A stretch of 64,000 nucleotides of DNA, from contig NC_085867.1 in NCBI RefSeq assembly GCF_034702125.1, forward strand, positions 47,170,762-47,234,761. Reading direction: 5' to 3'. Origin of the DNA: Engraulis encrasicolus. Its lineage: Eukaryota; Chordata; Actinopteri; Clupeiformes; Engraulidae. Every line of letters begins with the position of its first letter. Positions within the stretch are counted from its first letter, which is position 1. Shown here piece by piece: positions 11,240 through 21,901 of this stretch. The notes below the pieces were generated by a model. That model did no database searches. It was not told where the DNA came from and worked only from the letters and a program-made list of their open reading frames with translations. Made by a program: the position numbers and the translations under genes.

Positions 11240-13712
11240 CTTGGCCTGACCGTGGACACTTTGGTGGAGTTATTGGATTGGTCAAGATGATAACCCTCCT
11301 CCTCGAAGGGATTGGACGGGTCAGTGGAATCCTCAAAGGGATTGGCCGAGGACTCCTCGAAGGGATTGGTGGCGCAGCCCTCTTCCTGCAGCGGGGTGGA
11401 GATGGGGTGGTCCTCAAAGGGGTTCGATGCCACAGGAGATGCCACCTGCGCACGCAGCAGCCTGCGGCCTTGTTGTTGCTCTCCCGCTCCCCTCTGCTGT
11501 TCCTCCTCTCTCCTCCTCCTCCTCTCGTCCTCTTCCCGTTTCATGCGCTCCTGTCTTTCAGCCACCTTTCTTTCTTCTTCTCTCGTTTTTCGTTCCTCTT
11601 CCCTCCTCAGTTCGTCCTCCATCCTCATCCTGGCCCTCTCCTCTTCATCTCTGCGCCTTTCCTCCGCCCTCCTCAGTTCATCCTCCTTTCTCTTGCTAGC
11701 CCTCTCCTCATCATCCCTTCGTCTTTCCTCCTCGGCCTTCCTTCTCCTCTCTTCCTCTTGCGCTCTCAATGTCTCCTCCTCTTTCTGCCTCTCGCGTTCA
11801 TGTCCGGACCGCTCTTCCTCTTCCTCAGCCCTTTTCCTTTCCTCTTCTTTCCTCATCTCCTCACGCTTCTTCTCCTCCTCTATTCTCATCCTCTCCTCCT
11901 CCTGTCTTCTCTTCTCCTCTTTCTCTGCTCTCTCCATTTCTTCTCTTTCCCTCCTCATCTGTTCATCTAGTTCTAGCCTTCTTCTCTCCTCCTCCTCCTC
12001 CTCAGCTCTTTTTCTCTCCTCGCTCTCCTTCCTCAACTTCTCCTCACGGATTCTTTCCTCTTCCCTATTCTCCTCCTCCTCCCCCTCTTCTTCTTCTTCT
12101 TCTTCAGACTCTCCTCCATCTTTCTTCATAGTTTCCTCCATCGTTTGCCTTTCAGTTTCTCTTTCCTCTCCTCCGCCCCGAACCCTCTCTCTTTCCTGCT
12201 CCAGAATTCTTTTTTCTTCCTCCTCAAATCTTCTGGCCTCTTCCTTCTCTCTTTCCTCCTCCTCAGTTCTCCTCTGCTCATCTCTTCTGATTCTTTCCTG
12301 TTCCTCCTCCTCCTTAACTCTCCTTCGCTCTTCTTCTCTTCTTCTCTCCTCCTCCCTTCTGAGCCTTTCTTCTTCCTCAGCTCTTCTTCTCTCCTCCTCT
12401 CTCCTAGTTATTTCTTCCTCCTCAACCCTCCTTCTCTCCTCCTCTTGTCTCCTGAGCTTTTCTTCTTCATCAGCACTCCTTCTCTCCTCTTCTCTTTTAG
12501 TCTTTTCTTCCTCTTCAACCCTCCTTTTTTCCTCTTCTTTCCTAACCCTTTCTTCCTCCTCTGCTCTCCTCATCTCCTCGTCTCTTTTCCTCTCTTCCTC
12601 TCTCATAAGCCTCTCCTCATCTTCGATTCTCTTTCTCTCCTCTTCTTTCCTAATCCTTTCTTCCTCTTCAGCTTTTTTAGTCCTTTCTTCCTCCTCAAAC
12701 ATCCTTCTTTCTTCTTCTCGCCTCCTCTCTTCTTCTCTTTGAATCTTTTCCTCCTCTTCAGCTCTCCTTCTCTCCTCCGCTCTTCTAGCCCTGTCTTCGT
12801 CCTCTGCTCTCATTTTGTCTTCCTCTCTCCTCCTTTCCTCCTCTCTTTTAGCTCTTTCTTCTAGTTCAATTCTTTTGCGTACTTCCTCCTCTCTCCTCCT
12901 CTCTTCTTCACGCCTGGCTCTTTCGTCCTCCTCTTCCTTTCTCTTCCTCTCTTCTTCTTTTCTTCTGTGCTCCTTAATTCTCTGCCTCTCTTCTTCCCTC
13001 TCCCTCTCTTCCTCCTCCCGCCTCATCCTCTCTTCTTCCTCTAGTCTTCTTCTCTCCTGCTCTTGTCTCTCTCGTTCCTTCTCAGCTTGCTTCCTCTCTT
13101 CCTCTCTCAGCCTTTCCATTTCTTTTTCTGCCTCCTCCTCTTTCCTAATCCTCTCCTCCTCCTCTTCAAATCTCCTTCTCTCCTCTTCCTCCTTCCTCCT
13201 CCTCTCCTCTTCCACCTCTCTCTCCATTCTGGCCCTCTCTTCCAGCGCCATCCTCCTGTCCCGTTCCTCCCTCTCTTTTTCCAGACGCTCCTCCTCTTCC
13301 TCCTCTCTGCTCTTCCTCATCACCTTCTCCAGCTCTTCTTCCTCCTCGTCCTCCTCCTCCTCGGCCTGCAGATGTGACCTGAACGACTCCACGGAGGCGA
13401 TGCCACTCTGGCCGGAGCTGGTCCTGCGCAGCTCCTCCATGGACCCGTGTCCGGAGCTGCTCAGGCTGAACGTGGAGCTGGCTCGGGAGGGCTTCCGCTC
13501 GGCCTCCTCGGCGTACACGTGGCTGCCGTTGATGCACATGTTGCTGGGCAGGGTCCCACCGGCACCACCAGCCTGCTGCTGCTGCTGCTGCTGATGCTGC
13601 TTCCCATGGCCCAGCCCCATCCCCATCCCGGAGAAGACCCCAGAGCCCAGGGAGGACTTGCTGTCCGAGCTGCCCGTGCGCTTGTGGGTCAGGAACTTGA
13701 ACTTCTTTTTGA
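11240..13712 (-). CDS. rab11fip1: rab11fip1 giant coding exon 4: Q tract, Glu/Arg-rich helix, NPF cluster
   Basis: Encodes residues 268-1091 and two bases of 1092 (2473 nt, no stop). The acceptor is CTCACAG|TC, completing a Val codon. Order: KKKFKFLTHKRTGSSDSKSS (the FIP THKRT block); a short polyglutamine run (about residues 305-313); CINGSHVYAEEAERKPSR, matching the conserved CINGxHVY block of FIP1/FIP5; a Ser-rich segment; then about residues 384-1008 almost wholly Glu, Arg, Lys with Met/Ala, in recurring units such as REEERRRAEEEERLR; then four NPF motifs with Asn at about residues 1031, 1050, 1058 and 1068. NPF tripeptides are ligands of EH-domain proteins such as EHD1, so endocytic-recycling partners are plausible (inference). 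It ends CCAAG|GTCAGT in phase 2. The helix is far longer than anything I recall in mammalian FIP1. Confidence 0.88.
11491..13365 (-). repeat. Coding Glu/Arg repeat region inside exon 4 (purine-only sense strand)
   Basis: About 620 codons are built from GAG/GAA, AGG/AGA and few others, so the sense strand is nearly pure purine and the plus strand nearly pure pyrimidine for 1.9 kb. The repeat unit is degenerate, roughly 10-14 codons (for example RREEERRRAEEEERLRR variants). Alternating blocks of acidic and basic residues with i to i+4 Glu-Arg/Lys spacing and few hydrophobic a/d positions are typical of a stable single alpha helix rather than a classical coiled coil; a rod of roughly 90 nm would result at 0.15 nm per residue. 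That structural reading is inference. Confidence 0.8.
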
Positions 13713-13797
13713 CTGTGAGGAGGAGGAGGAAAGAAAGAGGTTTAAATTAAAAGAGAGAGGTGTTTGGTTACTTGCTGTAATTTAAGACTGTATGAAA

Positions 13798-13925
13798 AGA
13801 AGACAATCCGCACACTTCAGGTCTATTTTTGTCTGCCTGATGAAGGTCTAAGGACCGAAAGCTTGCAAGTCAAGTAAAGCTTCTTTGCACAAAAATAGAC
13901 CTGAAGTGTGCGGATTGTCTTCTTT
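13798..13925. mobile_element. Foldback element with 32-bp perfect arms
   Basis: Left arm AGACAATCCGCACACTTCAG..., right arm ...CTGAAGTGTGCGGATTGTCT; the core has CCTGATGAAGGTCTAAGGAC and CGAAAGCTTGC, the GATGAAG...CGAAA motif also seen in the foldbacks at 19660 and 54951. It sits 86 bases from exon 4. Confidence 0.75.
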
Positions 13926-14991
13926 TTATACAGAAATTTCTACTGAATCCTGCACCTTCTAAACAGATGAGCGGTGGCCTATCACAACTTATGTAATTTA
14001 AGACTGAAATCACAGGGTTGGCCTGACTAAGACCAGACCATGGCTCTAATAAGTTCATGCTTATATGCGTAAGGAGACATTTGCAAAATCACTGAATTTG
14101 TTTTAAGGAAAAAAAGAGAGAATTGCTGGTAATAAAGGTAAGCAGGCTTGAAAGTAGACAAGTGCACACAGGTGCGTAGCACCGTAATAAAATGTACAGC
14201 TGGTGCGCAGTATCGGAAAGAGAATGGGATTAATGGTGGCACAAAAAACACATTTGAAAAAAAAAAAACATAGGTCTGCTATAAAAGTATAAAACTCATA
14301 CAACCACACTATGCCATTTGAGACACATGTCCTATGAAGAGACATCCGACATAGCCATGCAGCAATATAGATCTGTAGTGCATGCGTTTATTTTGTTTAC
14401 ATGTTTATTTTGGTAGTTTATTTTATTTGTTTGCGGGTGGGGTATCCAGGCAATCAAACTCAAACAGAAGCCATGTCAGAGCAGCATTTCTATTTACATG
14501 AAGTTTATTGGTCTTGAGTGTGTGTACAGAGCTTCTGCATCTGGTGTAGTCTTGTACATTGTTCACAGCTGAGCCATCATTGCTTCAGCATATAGTTGTG
14601 AAACCACAACGTTTGAAAATAGTGCTGTTCTGGCTGCCATGACCATGTAAGCTGCAGAATGAATGATCACATGAGCCATTACCTTTGTACCTTTAAAGCA
14701 CTTTGGTCAAGTACTGTACCTTAAAACTCCATTAAGCACTTCAGTCATGCACTGCATAATTACTACATATTAGCACAAGAGCTGCATAAGTCAGTGAGGT
14801 AATGTACTGACATGCACCCATTAAACTGACTGTCCAAAATATTATCTAACAACTGCCATTCATCCATCAAACCAGCACCTGTGCTTCCCCTCTGGAGTCT
14901 TGCTGCTGAAGGCTAACTTAGCACTGCTTTTAGTCGCACAAAAGATAGCGGATAAGATAGAGACGATTTGATTCATCTTAGTGTCATAAAC

Positions 14992-15544
14992 CGGTGGTTT
15001 TCAACCTTTTTTGAGCCAAGGCACACCTTGTTTTAGGACAAAATGCAAAGGCACACCACCAATCGTAAATGCTAACTTAAAATAAAACCCTATTGCCTAT
15101 GTCAGGGGTGTCAAACTCAAATTGGCCAAGGGCCAAAATCAAAATCTGGAACGAAGTCGCGGGCCGAACTCAACCATTACTTTTTAAAAATGGACTAAAA
15201 TAGTGCATGCATGTTCATACTTAAGTTTAAATTTCACATACACTCTTTCCCATCATATTTGTTAGTTAAAATGTGTCTGCACATCCTGTGACACAGCAAA
15301 TTTCATGTTTAACTCGTGTTACGCTATACACTAATGGTGTATGTGGGACAACTGTAATACACATTTGAAATGATCTCGCGGGCCAAATAAAATGGCTCCG
15401 CGGGCCAAAATTGGCCCCCGGGCCTGAGTTTGACATCCCTGGCCTATGTTAACAATGTACAGTCATTCTGGAATTTTCCAAGGCACACCAGATGATCTCT
15501 CAGGGCACACTAGTGTTGCCTGGCACAGTGGTTGAAAAACACTG
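14992..15544. mobile_element. hAT-like element with a second hAT-like element inside
   Basis: Outer ends CGGTGGTTTTCAACC and GGTTGAAAAACACTG, with AAGGCACACC blocks next to each end. It is inserted between two copies of the exon 3 tail duplication. The outer target duplication is not clear. Confidence 0.65.
15103..15441. mobile_element. hAT-like element, nested (TSD GCCTATGT)
   Basis: Ends CAGGGGTGTCAAACTCAAA and GAGTTTGACATCCCTG, flanked by identical GCCTATGT at 15095-15102 and 15442-15449. The interior has GGGCCAAA / GCGGGCCGAA motifs. No transposase. Confidence 0.8.
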
Positions 15545-15782
15545 TACTACTAGACTATGTTTGGTCATACCACCTGTGCTTACTGCCTAGCTTCCCTTCT
15601 GGAGTCTCGCTGCTGAAGGCTAACTTAGCACTGCTTTCAGTCGTACAAGAGAGAGTGGATAAGACAGAGATGATTTGATTCATCTTAGTCTATTAAACTA
15701 CCTTTGGTGATGCCACCTGTGCTTACTGCCTACTGGCTTACCTTCTGGAGACTCGACGTTGAGGCCCGAGGATCGGCTGGAG

Positions 15783-16943
15783 TTAAAGAAACACTATGCA
15801 ACTTTTTCATAGTCATGAAATGGCTTGGTACTCAAGGTTTTGCTTGACTGACCCGTTATGGGGAAAATGGCAATATTTCCATCACCGCCTAGTGCTCCTG
15901 CTCCGAAACAGCACTTGCAGCTTTGCCTGGCGGCACCGCGCCTTTTGTTGTTGTGCAATTTGTGGCCGCTAGGGGCGTCTAGATTTCTATGCTGTATGAG
16001 CGGAGCAAGACCTATTCCCCCTTCGTTTGCTAACTAAGCAGCAGCTTGCTGAAAGCTGGCTACTGGCTACTGATTGTAAAATATCACGCTGGCATGCAGT
16101 GAAAACAACGAATGGGACTGCAAATAAATCACGAGATAATTGAGATGAAAGGTTTGGACAGGCACATCGCTTGTGTGAACATTGGAAAAGGGCTTCAAAC
16201 CGGAGAGAGCCGAACGCCAAAAGATGGGGATTTTATCATTCATTCACTACACTGGGATTTATGCATTAGCATTCTCAAAACCCACGCCACCTCGTTTAGT
16301 TTACAAGATACACAAATGTATACGAGTTGAAATCTGATGTCGCACATTTTATTTGATGTCAAAGGACACAATCAGTCGAGCGAGGCTAAAAATATATGTT
16401 GTTGCCGATCAAGAGGAGACAAAACGTGATCTCTAGTCGGCATATGGATGTCCACTTTCACTTTCAACACCACAGGAGATAAAAACGCGTCTTGTCACCT
16501 CGACTTCGAAATCATTATGACAACAAAATAGCCGTTTGTTTCCTCGTTCTTCTAATGTAGGCTACAGGTACTATATAGTTACTGGAAATGTGAAATAGAG
16601 ACGGGGATATCTGCCGAGAACAAGTGGATCAAATAATATCCATCTGAGGGAAGTGCAAACATGATTGCAGTTGTGTGAAGTGAATTACGAAGCAGCCAAC
16701 TCATAAGCAAGGGGGGGGGGGGAATCGCACATATGATAAAGCCCCTTAGAAGTGGAGAGAACTGAATGCAAGGAAGGGAATCTGGCTAATTACAGAAGAC
16801 GACGAAATTTAATTCGCACATAATCTCGAAGCCAATGTCTGTCTAATTTAGTTCAATGCCCGTTTTCGGCAGAACCACTAGAGGCCGCTATAAAGTTGTT
16901 TATATCTGTGTGTTTATGTCAAAGTTGCATAGGATATCTTTAA
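15783..16943. mobile_element. TTAA-flanked element, about 1.16 kb, family B
   Basis: TTAA on both sides; termini AAGAAACACTATGCAACTTT and (reverse complement of the right end) AAGATATCCTATGCAACTTT. It starts one base after the truncated exon-3 copy. The interior has no long open frame. This is piggyBac-like by its TTAA target. Confidence 0.65.
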
Positions 16944-16947
16944 GAAA

Positions 16948-17055
16948 GGGGATGCACATAAAAATAGTGCGACATGACCAATGTAAGTGGGGCCTTGGCT
17001 GGAATATACAAGTCTGTAGGGGACCTTACCAGGGTAAAGTTTGGGAACCCCCTGT
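16948..17055. mobile_element. Right-end fragment of a hAT-like element
   Basis: GGGGCCTTGGCTGGAATATA...CAGGGTAAAGTTTGGGAACC then CCCTG matches the right end of the complete element at 40933-41362. The left part is absent. Confidence 0.6.
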
Positions 17056-17532
17056 ACTAGACTACCACCTGTGCTTACTGCCCAAGGAGAGTAGAGACAG
17101 GAGAGCTTACTGACGTCATCACAGCGTAGTACGAAATGATGGCGAGGGGAGTACAGAAATGATATTCTTCTTCTACGGTCAGTACTAGAAGCATCAGGGA
17201 AGCATGCAATGCCACTTCCGCAAGGGTCGGAGTGTGGAACAGGTCATAGGACAGTGTGAATGTTTGTCAGATGTCTGATGACCAACAGCTGCAGTTGATT
17301 TGGCCACAAACTGAACACTGACAACCGGATATCCTCTTTCGGCACATTTTCGTGGAGTTTCCGGATTTTCCGGAGTACGGAAATTGTATCCATCGCACCC
17401 ACTGACCAATGACCATGGGCAAGGGAGTTAATTTTCCATCCACTCGTGTCCGTACTACACCGTGGCCAATGCATTTTCCCCCGAGAGATTGTTCTTCTGT
17501 GTCGAGTTTCTTTGTTACTGCCTATAGCTTAC

Positions 17533-17761
17533 CTTCTGGAGACTCGACGTTGAGGCCCGAGGAGCGGCTGGAGCCTAGTGCGGAGTCCCTCTCGGGAAGC
17601 GGCCCCAGCGTGGACATGGACTGGGATATGCCGCGCTGCAGGCTGGAGGACTTGTGCCCAAACAGAGACTTCAGCTTGTTCTTCTTCTTCTTGGGTGTGG
17701 AGGAGGTGATGGACCCGGTGATGGAGTCCGCGTCACCCTCGCCCTCGCTGTCTGTCACCAC
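17533..17761 (-). CDS. rab11fip1: rab11fip1 coding exon 3: basic/serine linker
   Basis: Encodes residues 192-267 plus one base. The acceptor CTGTTACAG precedes GTGGTG; the peptide reads VVTDSEGEGDADSITGSITS, then a lysine-rich stretch KKKKNKLKSLFGHKSSSLQR and GISQSMSTLGPL. The KKKKxKxKxL...LSQSMS pattern matches the FIP1 linker. Phase enters at 0 from exon 2 and leaves at 1 (GAA G|GTAAGC). No folded domain is expected here; in family members the linker is a phosphorylated, disordered segment. The last ~45 bases of this exon with their donor are repeated in the next intron (see the duplication entry). Confidence 0.88.
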
Positions 17762-18680
17762 CTGTAACAGGTTCAGGGTACAGTTATGGGAAAGAGTCAG
17801 TGGTTTCCCTATACATGGGTTCACAGTGTTTGTAAATACGATGTGTGAGGAGGGGCAAGACACTGGCAGCCAACCATGTGAGCTAATTTTTTGACAGAGA
17901 GTGGTTTCCAACAATCAGAGGTTGAGTTGTGCACAGATAGTTCCACGCAGTCAGGTTAAAACAAACAATTAGAACCCATGTAGTATATGCACATCATGAA
18001 TAAAAAATATATACTGTATATAAACATCTCGCCCAGCCATCTTGGACCATGAGCACTAGGCAAGCTAGAGGAAAACTTGTGACCTACTTATGTGGCAAAA
18101 TAATACTGTGAACAAAAGCACAGGCACACAGAGTCAGTCACCCATCCTTATACCCTCATCCATGGATAAAGTGCCTCTTGGAGTTTAAATCCGGTCACCA
18201 ATGTGAGAATAGGCATAAAGTGCTCTTTAGCTAAATGCCTAATCTCACATTGGTGACCGGATTTAAATCCCAAAGTCACGTCTCTCAGAGGTAAATTGAG
18301 AATATCACAAATTAAGTTTAAAAATATATATATACATATATATTTTTTGCAGGATATTAACTTTCCTTAATGTGGAGTTCACTATGGCGAGAGAAACTTT
18401 CAAACAAGAAATCTCAGTTTTCTACTTTAAGAAGTGAACACATTCCAAAGGCCACAGATTCTTCAGATATAACGGGATTGCCATTCGTGAGTAAGGCATA
18501 ATTGTAAAGTTTAGAATCTGCACTCTCAGAACCTAAGGGCTTGGAAGCGGGGTGGAACGGAAGTGATTTCCAGTGTCTGGTTACATCGCTCAAAGGACCG
18601 TAATAACCATTTTCTTATACCTAAAACAAAATCTTAAAATCATTACAGTATAGAAGCATCATGTAATGTAAATGTAGTAC
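17762..18680. other. rab11fip1 intron 2
   Basis: 919 bases, with a hairpin element at 18182-18270 and AT-rich sequence; nothing else is recognisable. Confidence 0.6.
18182..18270. repeat. Near-perfect hairpin (foldback repeat)
   Basis: AGTTTAAATCCGGTCACCAA then TGTGAGA on the left pairs with TCTCACA then TTGGTGACCGGATTTAAAT on the right across a ~25-base loop. Confidence 0.75.
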
Positions 18681-18903
18681 CTGGGTGAAAGAGGGCACCA
18701 CCGCGGATGCAGAGTCGGACAACCCTTCCTTCTTCTTGCCCCGAAGCTTGTCCTTCAGCTTGCCCATGCGGGAGCGGCTCTTCTCCGGTCCCGACAGGTC
18801 GAACATGCTGGCCGTCATGTTGTTCTTCATGAACTGGATGTCCAGCAGCACCTCGCCACGGTCCTTGTCTGGCTTGCCACTCTTGTCCAGCAGCTTGAAC
18901 CAT
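18681..18903 (-). CDS. rab11fip1: rab11fip1 coding exon 2: conserved linker after the C2 domain
   Basis: Encodes residues 117-191. The acceptor is CACACAG before ATGGTTC; the first base completes the split Glu codon, and the reading continues WFKLLDKSGKPDKDRGEVLL, then DIQFMKNNMTASMFDLSGPE, KSRSRMGKLKDKLRGKKKEG and SDSASAVVPS. The block from DIQF to MFDLS and the following KLKDK/KGKKK and SASA..PS blocks are hallmarks of class I FIPs, and the GKLKDK and SDSASA wording is closest to FIP1 as I remember it. The exon ends CCCAG|GTAC in phase 0 (223 nt = 1 + 74 codons). It is separated from exon 1 by 24.5 kb of repeat-rich intron, and a hAT-like element sits only 44 bases upstream of the acceptor. 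Confidence 0.9.
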
Positions 18904-18947
18904 CTGTGTGGAGTGGACAGCGAGAAAAACCCATGTGTTGATTAGGG

Positions 18948-19257
18948 CAGTGTTTCTCAACAGGGGTGCCGCAGAAAAGTGGCTGGTAAAAAAATATGTA
19001 ATATACCGTAATACATATTTGTCTAAATTGTTAATGCTACTCAGTGGAATCTTTCATCTGCCATTTATGTAAATATAGGTCGCCCCAGTCAGCGGCAACT
19101 TCGAACGTAGGTCATGTGACGTCTCCAAATGTGTTAATTTTCAAAGCTTTTGTGGTATTGGATGCGATGCCATGTTACGGCTTGTTGGTCAGGGGTGCCT
19201 TGAAATTTTTCATGAATTGAAAGGGTGCCTCGTCTAAAAAAAGGTTGAGAAACACTG
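18948..19257. mobile_element. hAT-like element (TSD GATTAGGG)
   Basis: Ends CAGTGTTTCTCAACAGGGGT and GGTTGAGAAACACTG, with GATTAGGG at 18940-18947 and 19258-19265. It lies 44 bases upstream of the exon 2 acceptor, close enough to overlap the branch-point zone. Confidence 0.8.
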
Positions 19258-19649
19258 GATTAGGGTGATGATATAGCCTACATTGGTCTAAATTAGCACC
19301 AGCCAACCGGCTTAATGCTGGGGAAATTTCAGTTTGGTTGATAGAAAAAAAACAACTTACTATAGCCACTTTGACCCATTACTGAGTGTATGTTTGGCTA
19401 GTAAACTTTACTAGTGGTGAAAAAATAATAATTTACAGCCAGTACATGATGATATGCATGGGTCATTCAAGATTTTGTTTTAGTACCAGATGTCAGGGTG
19501 GTGCAACCACAGCTAATTTCACTATTTTCTGGATGAAATGTTTTTTTTTTACTGGGTCAACTAAGTAGCAAAGTGTAGTGGAAGGCGCTCACATCCAACA
19601 GGAAAGCATTAGTGCGTGCCAAATCAATAACTGTCGTATATAGAAGCGG

Positions 19650-19745
19650 GGAAGGATCTGCACACTACTTGCAAAAGACTTAATTTATTGGTAGCAATGT
19701 TTCGATCATAGATCTTCTTCAGGCATCTTACAAAGGTTCAAAAAC
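19650..19745. repeat. Fragment of the GATGAAG/CGAAAC foldback family
   Basis: GTTTCGATCATAGATCTTCT then TCAGGCATCTTAC is the reverse of the CCTGAAGAAGATC...CGAAAC core seen in other foldbacks here. The inverted arms are not clear. Confidence 0.4.
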
Positions 19746-20103
19746 AGTCAGAAGAAACAGAGTAGGCCTGCACAGCTAAGTAGCATAGCTAAGTAGCATA
19801 CATTAATTGCTCATACGTTAATTACCGATTATTCATTAAGTTATGGGCATTAGTGCATAGGGTTGTACCACCTGACGTCTGCAAAAAAAAAACCCAAAAA
19901 ACGTCAATGATCTATATACTTCAACGTTTTCTCCCAGCACTTCATTGTTACGTCGGCCACCTTGACAAAAAGCAGAATTTCCTAACCACAATGCATCAAA
20001 CTGGCAAAGTGCGCATGCCCACTGCCTAGCAAAAATCTTACTGCTTCGTCACGAACGAGCCTATTGATTCTGCGGGGAACACTGTACTGTATGTTCAATG
20101 TCC

Positions 20104-20455
20104 TTAAATGTGCAGGAAATGGTCAAAAAAGGTACTATGCTGCTCATTGAAACTGGGCTGCCTATTGCCAAATTTGATCTTTACATGAAAGTTTATTAAG
20201 TAATAAACAAATATTTTCTAGTATGGTCCAAGCACAGTCATTTTTGCAGCTAGAAATGGCTATTTTTGGAAATTCAAAATGGCGGACCATGGAGAAGATC
20301 CCCCTTTTCATGTATGAAAAGTGCAATTTTTCCAGTCATAATGAATACTTAGAATTTGATGCTGGTGGTAAGTATTCAGGAAAAAGGTAACATTAGAGAA
20401 TGGGCAGCATGAATTCTGGAAATAAACAACTAAAAATCTCACAGTGTCCCTTTAA
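20104..20455. mobile_element. TTAA-flanked element, family A copy 2 (inverted)
   Basis: TTAA at both ends, GTGCAGGAAATGGTCAAAAA at the left and CTCACAGTGTCCCTTTAA at the right; opposite orientation to copy 1. It is preceded (19970-20070) by half of the palindromic element found complete at 62049-62205. Confidence 0.75.
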
Positions 20456-21109
20456 GGACTGAAGTAAGCCCATCTCTCTACTTCACTTTACGCAACTACT
20501 TAGCCTGACAACAACCTCCTAGTGAGGCAACCTCTTCGGCGTTGCTACTCTCGCAGAGCTTTGAAAGACGATGGCTAATCAGGCAACAACTACTTTTGCC
20601 AATTAGTTGTAACTTAAGAGAAATCAATCTTCAAAAGCCCTGTACATTTACACAGAGCCTAGCCTACATATATGGACATGTAATGTGCACATTGTGTGCG
20701 CATATCTTTAATTGCCTGGGTGTGGGTCAATCTAATCATGTATCTCTATTCTGTCCAAACACAAAGAAAGGATCAGACTATACAAACATATTGTGTAGCC
20801 GGGGAGAAACAAGAACAGGCCCATAGTGAAGGGTGGACATAACAGATGTAGGCTACGGTAGCCTAATTACGGCCGAACATTGTAGCCCAATTAAGGCCCA
20901 TTCAATGTAAATGCAAGACCTCACATCATGCCAGAGAGCCATACAATAAGAACGAACACATAATGGACAGCAAGATGTTTCTGGGAAGCGTAAAGGGCTT
21001 GAATAAAATAACGGATATTAGCTTTAGGTTTTTCAACTGAATGAAAATGAATACGTGCTTTTGAACAAAAGAGTGACATGGACAAGCCAATCAAACACAT
21101 TGCACAAAA

Positions 21110-21269
<160 letters not shown>

Positions 21270-21467
21270 TAACATCTTTTGATGAAGTGCTCCATACAAA
21301 TGCAAGAATGTACTGGATGCATGTTTTCCTGGCATTAGCGATCTTATAATATATAAAATAGGATTCATGCAAATCAAGCACAAAAGAGCCCTGAGCTTAT
21401 GTTGTTACTGGGTTAATTAGAAATTCCCCACATTTTTTCCTCCAATCAGCCTGCAGTAATCCTATTC

Positions 21468-21869
21468 CAGTGGTTCTCAAACTTTTTTGTGTGAAGTATC
21501 ACCAGAGAAAATATTGAGCTCTCTGAGTACCACCTTGACAACCAACATTAGAATATCGCAGTAATTAGGCCTTCCATATTCACTTTTGCCAGTCAATACA
21601 GGAGAGGTTCATAATGGCATCAAGAGCTACGGTCACATTCAGTGCAAGTTTGTTTTTAAATTTCTTGCTTGCCTAGTATTATTCTGCATTATTTTTTCAG
21701 ATTCATACAATTCAATATTACAAAAAAATGTGAGACCAAAGAGACATTTTCAACTGCAACAACTTGGTCAGCCTTCAAATCAATGTACAAAAAATGTATT
21801 CTTCCAAGTACCATCAGAGATGTCTCAAGTACCACCAGTGGTACACGTACCACAGTTTGAGCACCACTG
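21468..21869. mobile_element. hAT-like element (TSD TCCTATTC)
   Basis: Ends CAGTGGTTCTCAAACTTTTT and CACAGTTTGAGCACCACTG; TCCTATTC at 21460-21467 and 21870-21877. The interior is AT-rich with GTACCACC repeats near the right end. Confidence 0.8.
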
Positions 21870-21901
21870 TCCTATTCCATAGCTTTTCAGACAGTCTACG
21901 G

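Larger units (their letters stand above)
14878..15782. repeat. Tandem copies of the 3' end of rab11fip1 exon 3 and its intron flank
   Basis: The real exon 3 edge, read on the plus strand, is TTACTGCCTATAGCTTACCT then TCTGGAGACTCGACGTTGAG (17514-). Related blocks occur at 15719 (TTACTGCCTACTGGCTTACC then TCTGGAGACTCGACGTTGAG, ending GGCTGGAG at 15782), 15579 (TTACTGCCTAGCTTCCCTTC then TGGAGTCTCGCTGCTGAAGG) and 14883 (TCCCCTCTGGAGTCTTGCTG). Copies at 14883 and 15579 share about 100 more bases (GCTAACTTAGCACTGCTTT, GATTTGATTCATCTTAGT). The 15719 copy keeps an intact donor (AAG|GTAAG on the minus strand). A further CACCTGTGCTTACTGCCC stub lies at 17065. Confidence 0.8.
13713..17532. other. rab11fip1 intron 3
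   Basis: About 3.8 kb. It contains a foldback element (13798-13925), tandem copies of the end of exon 3 with a hAT insertion and a TTAA element among them (14878-17100), and otherwise unremarkable AT-rich sequence (13930-14870). I see no additional exon that fits the phase-1 junction between exons 3 and 4. Confidence 0.6.

Noticed and set aside
11278..13594. Very long plus-strand reading frames rich in Ser/Leu/Pro opposite rab11fip1 exon 4
   Set aside because: They are the antisense of the GAG/AGG repeat (CTC/TCC codons). The minus strand has spliceable, family-matching flanks (THKRT, CINGSHVY, NPF); the plus strand has none.
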